Positions 31,658 to 31,660 of a DNA stretch of 31,660 bases are shown here, one piece after another. A program made the position numbers and the translations under genes. Within the stretch, counting starts at the first letter, position 1; the number at the start of each line of letters is the position of its first letter. Where the stretch lies: assembly GCA_035647435.1 (NCBI GenBank), contig DASRNM010000072.1:1-31660 (forward strand), in the 5' to 3' direction. Under the pieces are notes generated by a model. It did no database searches and had not been told where the DNA came from. It was given only the letters and a program-made list of their open reading frames with translations. Origin of the DNA: JAAZFZ01 sp035647435. GTDB lineage: Bacteria > Bacillota > Clostridia > Oscillospirales > Acutalibacteraceae.

Positions 31658-31660
31658 TTG

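Overview
The window looks like chromosomal DNA of a strictly anaerobic, low-to-moderate-GC member of the Bacillota (Clostridia type). The grounds are an RNase Y gene, a T-box leader on thrS, strong GGAGG ribosome binding sites, Rho-independent terminators, a trimeric [FeFe] hydrogenase, ferritin-like di-iron proteins and ferrous-iron uptake genes. No rRNA, tRNA, CRISPR array, phage gene or complete insertion sequence was seen.

Layout. (1) 38-5680 is a three-gene operon for a cytosolic [FeFe] hydrogenase: a NuoE-like subunit, a NuoF-like subunit fused to a GltD/NfnB-type FAD-NADP(H) module, and HydA. (2) 5809-9091 holds an orphan OmpR-type response regulator, a secreted family-16 glycoside hydrolase and an unrecognised protein with about 12 membrane segments. 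(3) thrS (minus strand, Thr T-box leader) and rny are transcribed divergently from well-formed promoters. (4) 13480-21614 is a nine-gene, tightly overlapping operon for a soluble [NiFe] hydrogenase: maturation protease, a short HypA-like protein, hypF, hypC, hypD, hypE, a cytochrome b5-domain protein, small subunit, large subunit. No hypB, Tat signal or membrane cytochrome is present. (5) A ferritin-like gene and a methyltransferase gene diverge from a short region with a perfect inverted repeat. (6) 22934-26909 is pstS-pstC-pstA-pstB-phoU, in which PstS is circularly permuted. (7) 27064-28945 holds a patatin-like lipase, a family-6 uracil/hypoxanthine-DNA glycosylase and a second ferritin-like protein. 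(8) rpmB stands alone, then a C-terminally truncated feoB and feoA on the minus strand, diverging from a DtxR/MntR-type regulator across a palindromic candidate operator.

How the genes fit together. The [FeFe] enzyme probably exchanges electrons among H2, ferredoxin and pyridine nucleotides. The separate soluble [NiFe] enzyme, with a b5-type heme protein as possible partner, would give the cell a second H2 reaction of unknown physiological partner. Iron uptake (Feo under a DtxR-like regulator) and two ferritin-like proteins fit the heavy iron demand.

Most interesting: the permuted PstS; the [NiFe] locus with b5 partner, altered proton-gate Glu (Ser14), Asn in place of a proximal-cluster Cys and a HypA-like protein without its zinc domain; the NuoF-GltD fusion; a possible internal start in hydA; and the truncated feoB.
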